Assembly: GCA_023395465.1 (NCBI GenBank)
Contig: JAEWZE010000070.1
Coordinates: 1-11,828 of the forward strand
Reading direction: 5' to 3'
Length of the DNA stretch: 11,828 bases
Source: Pseudomonadota bacterium
Lineage (GTDB): Bacteria; Pseudomonadota; Gammaproteobacteria; Xanthomonadales; Xanthomonadaceae
Position numbers and translations under genes: made by a program. The notes below the pieces were generated by a model, which saw only the letters and a list, made by a program, of their open reading frames with translations, had not been told where the DNA came from and searched no databases. Below, piece after piece: positions 9,990 to 11,828 of the stretch (the stretch's first letter is position 1; every line of letters begins with the position of its first letter).

Positions 9990-10200
9990 CCGGGCAGAAT
10001 GTCGCTGGCGCCGGGCCCCGAAAGGCCGGCGATGGACAAGATTTGTCCAGCCGCCGAGCTCTGAAGCCTGAGTGCCGGGCGAATAATCCCGCCAGCGGAG
10101 CAAAAGGAGCGGGTCGCCGAGCAGACAGGGTCAAGCGCGGGGCAAAAAGGCCGAGCGGCCGAGCAAACAAGCCGGTGGGCCGGGCAGATAGGGGCGTGGG
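9990..10200. repeat. Degenerate tandem repeat with 21-bp period
   Basis: Units begin CCGRGCA (R = A or G) or CGGRGCA. Seven contiguous units start exactly every 21 bp at 10054, 10075, 10096, 10117, 10138, 10159 and 10180, ending at 10200. Two more unit-like copies start at 9990 and 10011, separated from the main run by a 22-nt poorly matching unit at 10032-10053. The second half of each unit is more variable, often RGGCCGRGSGG-like. Because 21 is a multiple of 3, the minus strand reads as a seven-residue repeat (FCSA or FCPA recurring in one frame). No RBS or conserved start supports a real protein. The array ends where IS30 homology begins. It could be a minisatellite, an intergenic repeat family or a protein-binding array. 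Confidence 0.7.
10034..10048. promoter_or_regulatory. Perfect 15-bp dyad in the repeat region
   Basis: GGACAA at 10034-10039 and TTGTCC at 10043-10048 flank GAT. It lies in the one array position that breaks the 21-bp spacing. It could be an operator half-site pair or a small hairpin; no gene start is close enough to assign it. Confidence 0.3.
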
Positions 10201-10522
10201 TGGGTCCCCATTGCCCCCTCACGATCGCGTCAGACAACGGCACCGAATTCCATGGCTATGCCAAGATCGAGGCCGCGACTGCGATGACGGTGTACCTCGC
10301 CAGGCCGCACCATCCGTTGCAGCGTGGGACCAACGAGAACACGAACGGCCTGATACGCCAGTACCTGCCAAAGGGGAAAAGCATGGCGAAACTGACCCGG
10401 AAGCAGTGCGATGCAGTCGCTCAAAGGCTCAATACACGGCCAAGGAAGCGCTATGAGATGAAACGCCAAAACGGCGGATCCGCTGTTAACCAGGCCTGTC
10501 GCACTTGGTGGTTGAATTCACC
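10201..10522 (+). mobile_element. IS30-family element, 3' fragment with remains of the transposase C-terminus
   Basis: From about 10218 the plus strand reads LTIASDNGTEFHGYAKIEAA, followed by RGTNENTNGLIRQYLPKG and LNTRPRKRY, an unmistakable IS30-family transposase C-terminus. The second catalytic Asp (SDNGTE, codon 10233-10235) and catalytic Glu (NENTNG, codon 10335-10337) are present. The N-terminal DNA-binding part and first Asp are missing because the element is cut at about 10201, exactly at the end of the 21-bp array. After RPRKRY the frame degenerates; the expected terminal residues (VALGG then stop) occur one frame over, indicating a frameshift. The right end, GCACTTGGTGGTTGAATTC followed by ACC, resembles the right end of the second IS30 element at 11801-11828. 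It cannot encode a working transposase. The sequence differs clearly from the second copy, so it is a separate insertion of a related element. Confidence 0.85.
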
Positions 10523-11033
10523 CCCCGTGCCGCTCGAAGTGAAGCACGTCGTGCCACTGGCCAGCGAGCCAGAAACTCCGGATTGAACGGCCGAATTGCA
10601 CAAAGCCGTTTCGCAGAAGCACTTTGGCCGAGGCTTCGTTCCCTACACGAACTGCGGCCTCGACTCGGTGAAGCCGGAGCCGCACAAAAGCATAATCTAG
10701 CGCGAGACGAACTGCCTCAGTGGCGTAGCCTTTGCCGCCATGGTCTTGGGCTACACGATAACCCAGCTCCGCGCTATGGAAGTGGTGGCCACGGACCCGG
10801 GTAAGGTTGACGCGGGCAACAAGGTGGCCCGACCCGTTTCTCGCGAGGAACTGATACGCGCTGCCCTCTGCTGCTTCGGCCTGAGCAGCTGCGATCGCTC
10901 TTGCGACTCCGCCCGGCTCATAGAAGGATGCCGCCCTCGCATTAATGTGCGACTCGAAGAACGCCCGGTTTGTGAACTCAAACTGCCCCAAGTCCTGTTC
11001 GTCCTCGGGCGTGGGTGCAGATAGCGACAGCAT
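10518..11033 (-). CDS. GNAT-family N-acetyltransferase (RimJ/RimL-like), in an integron cassette remnant
   Basis: A 171-residue protein. The N-terminus LSLSAPTPEDEQDLGQFEFT leads to NRAFFESH, typical of RimJ/RimL-like GNATs. Acetyl-CoA motif A is AELGYRV followed by DHGGKGYATEAV at about 88-108, where the G-x-G loop binds the pyrophosphate. Motif B is RVEAAVRVGNEASAKVLLRNGF at about 123-144, quoted here as its parts RVEAAVRVGNE and LLRNGF. The end is LHFERHGG. Known role of the family: transfer of acetyl from acetyl-CoA to amines (protein N-termini, antibiotics, other small molecules); the substrate is unknown. The ATG at 11033 lies 9 nt after the attC terminal core, the tight spacing and SD-poor leader usual in cassettes. 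An upstream in-frame ATG would start inside attC and the neighbouring IS and is rejected. The stop TGA and last one or two codons fall in the IS30 right end, so the native last few residues were probably replaced. Confidence 0.85.
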   Translation of the reverse strand: MLSLSAPTPEDEQDLGQFEFTNRAFFESHINARAASFYEPGGVARAIAAAQAEAAEGSAYQFLARNGSGHLVARVNLTRVRGHHFHSAELGYRVAQDHGGKGYATEAVRLALDYAFVRLRLHRVEAAVRVGNEASAKVLLRNGFVQFGRSIRSFWLAGQWHDVLHFERHGG

Positions 11034-11042
11034 ATGGGAGGG

Positions 11043-11092
11043 GCCTAACACTTGAGTTAAGCCGCGCCACGAAGTGGCGTCGGCTTGAATGA
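11043..11092 (-). other. Integron attC recombination site, one outer core lost
   Basis: Read on the minus strand (GNAT direction), the site ends in the core GTTAGGC (11049-11043), which fits GTTRRRY. The stem arms are CATTCAAGCCG, then A, then CGCCAC (11074-11090 and beyond) against GTGGCGCGGCTTAACTCAAG (11070-11051). The loop is TTC (GAA on plus, 11071-11073). Pairing gives 6 bp, an extrahelical base at 11080, then 6 bp more with A/T and G/U pairs further out, the normal attC architecture. From memory the arms are close to the aadA-type attC of mobile integrons. The expected distal core RYYYAAC beyond 11092 is missing; A-rich sequence and the IS30 left end lie there instead. The site would have belonged to the preceding cassette, whose gene is gone. 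Confidence 0.82.
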
Positions 11093-11110
11093 GTAAAAAG
11101 GAGACGCGGG

Positions 11111-11132
11111 TTAACAAAGTAGGTGCAACACC
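11111..11132 (+). repeat. IS30 left terminal inverted repeat
   Basis: TTAACA (11111-11116), six variable bases, then GTGCAACACC (11123-11132). It matches the reverse complement of 11801-11822 at 17 of 22 positions, with the mismatches confined to the middle spacer. Confidence 0.75.
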
Positions 11133-11153
11133 CGCACCGCCCGAGAATGGGGA

Positions 11154-11220
11154 GGTGAGCTGGCAGACTGGAGGGGATCACTCCGGCAAGAGACGATCCC
11201 CCATGTACCACCAGCTCACC
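11154..11220 (+). promoter_or_regulatory. Nested hairpin enclosing the IS30 transposase start codon
   Basis: GGTGAGCTGG (11154-11163) is perfectly complementary to CCAGCTCACC (11211-11220). Inside it GGGGATC (11173-11179) pairs with GATCCCC (11195-11201). The ATG at 11203 lies between the two 3' arms, so the structure would block ribosome entry. It may limit transposase translation, especially from transcripts entering from outside, a control style known for other insertion sequences. Confidence 0.55.
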
Positions 11221-11828
11221 GAGTCCGAACGATACACCCTGTCCGTGCTGCATCGCGACGGGCAGTCCCTACGAGCGATTGCCCGCATCCTGGAGCGTTC
11301 GCCCAGCACGATCAGCCGCGAGGTCCGGCGTAACCGCTGCCATCGGACTGACGGTGCCTACCGGCCCAGCAAGGCCCAAGAGCGGACCAACGGCCGGCGA
11401 CGCAAGCGCACGTCTGGCCCCGAACGCCGTGGAAAGCTCCAGGGCAGGCCCATGATCGACACTCGGCCTGTGGAGGTCGAGAATCGAGTTGAGGTCGGCC
11501 ACTGGGAAGGCGACACAGTGATTGGCACCGTTGGCGAGCGCGACTGCCTGTTGACACTGGTCGAGCGCAGCACAGGGCTGGCGGTGGTCACCAAGTTGCC
11601 GCACCGGACCGTCAAAGCGGTCAACCGCGCAGCCGTGGAAGCGATCGAGCGCTGCGGCCTGCCGTTCAAGACCATCACCTGGGATAACGGGACCGAGTTC
11701 CACGGCTATCGGGCGACCGCATCACGCATAAACTCAACACACGACCGAGAAAGCGACATAGCTACAAGACCCCGATCGAACGCTTACACGAAATCTCAGG
11801 GGTGTTGCACTTGGGGTGTTAATTCACC
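11203..11828 (+). pseudogene. IS30-family transposase with two internal deletions, runs off right edge
   Basis: The N-terminus MYHQLTESERYTLSVLHRDG carries the HTH (LRAIARILERSPSTISREVR, residues about 24-43) normal for IS30. After TNGRRRKR (about 74-81) the sequence jumps directly to TSGPERRGKL and RPVEVENRVEVGHWEGDTVIG (shortened: GHWEGDTVIG, holding the first catalytic Asp). About 100 residues normally lie between them, including the SPEQI and HETIY regions; the join keeps the reading frame. The second Asp is in TWDNGTEFHGY. Immediately after FHGYR, at about 11711-11714, the sequence jumps to what should read DRITHKLNTRPRKRHSYKT, but in another frame, so the true C-terminus is out of frame. 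The segment with the catalytic Glu (NENTNG) is missing, and no stop occurs before the edge. The product cannot catalyse transposition but could still bind DNA through its HTH. Confidence 0.82.
11801..11822 (-). repeat. IS30 right terminal inverted repeat
   Basis: GGTGTTGCAC (11801-11810), six variable bases, then TGTTAA (11817-11822), the inverted partner of 11111-11132. The sequence continues with TTCACC to the edge, as in the other IS30 fragment ending at 10522, so the true IS tip may be at or just past 11828. Confidence 0.75.

Larger units (their letters stand above)
11111..11828 (+). mobile_element. IS30-family element with two internal deletions, both terminal repeats present
   Basis: The element runs from the left terminal repeat (11111-11132) to the right one (11801-11822), with the outer limits uncertain by some bases and possibly past the right edge. 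At about 0.7 kb it is much shorter than a normal 1.0-1.2 kb IS30. The reduction comes from two losses in the transposase gene (see pseudogene entry). It lies in the same orientation as the IS30 fragment at 10201-10522. With ends kept and the enzyme broken, it could move only with a transposase supplied by an intact relative. Confidence 0.8.

Noticed and set aside
9990..10200. CRISPR array
   Set aside because: Units are 21 bp with no separate conserved repeat and unique spacers, they are degenerate throughout, and no cas gene is present.
9779..10243. Minus-strand heptapeptide-repeat protein or long N-terminal extension of the VOC protein
   Set aside because: The repeats stay open in more than one frame, there is no start signal, and the VOC domain has its own well-placed RBS and start at 9778.
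10440..10522. A second attC after the GNAT stop
   Set aside because: The sequence there is IS30 transposase tail and terminal repeat; no GTTRRRY core or attC-like stem is present.
11034..11117. Longer GNAT N-terminus starting at 11117
   Set aside because: It would read through the attC stem and into the IS30 left end; the added residues do not look like a GNAT N-terminus.

Overview
The window is high-GC bacterial DNA, very probably from the chromosome of a Xanthomonadaceae/Lysobacterales member (Lysobacter, Luteimonas or Xanthomonas-like). The evidence is the GC-rich third codon positions, a TonB-dependent receptor of the kind that is abundant in this group, and a Nudix protein beginning MPYTPIAATLGYVLS, which I recall from Xanthomonas genomes. 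No taxonomic search could be run. Long antisense open frames cover much of positions 400-9000; these are GC-driven shadows and are not annotated.

Positions 1-9778 look like stable chromosome. A GntP-family permease (minus strand, cut by the left edge) and a TonB-dependent outer-membrane receptor (plus strand) diverge from a shared 171-bp region. They could serve outer- and inner-membrane uptake of one organic substrate, but this is inferred only from position. Next on the plus strand come a PaaK/CapK-type adenylate-forming ligase and a 1108-residue hybrid histidine kinase whose N-terminus is a sodium:solute-symporter-like membrane domain (CbrA/CrbS-type). A Nudix hydrolase follows. A small VOC/glyoxalase-fold protein lies convergently on the minus strand.

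Positions 9779-11828 are accessory and scarred. A gene-free stretch leads into a degenerate tandem array with a 21-bp period (about 9990-10200) that stops exactly where the 3' part of an IS30-family element begins (10201-10522). That IS end abuts the 3' end of a minus-strand GNAT acetyltransferase gene and supplies its stop codon. Only 9 nt upstream of the GNAT start is a recognisable integron attC recombination site (11043-11092) with one outer core missing, so the GNAT gene is best read as a stranded integron cassette. Next to the damaged side of attC, a second IS30 element (about 11111 to the right edge) keeps both terminal repeats but has lost two internal blocks. It is a non-autonomous, internally deleted derivative.

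The most unusual part of the window is therefore this nest: repeat array, IS30 fragment, integron cassette, broken attC, deletion-derivative IS30. No integron integrase, CRISPR array, tRNA or rRNA is visible.
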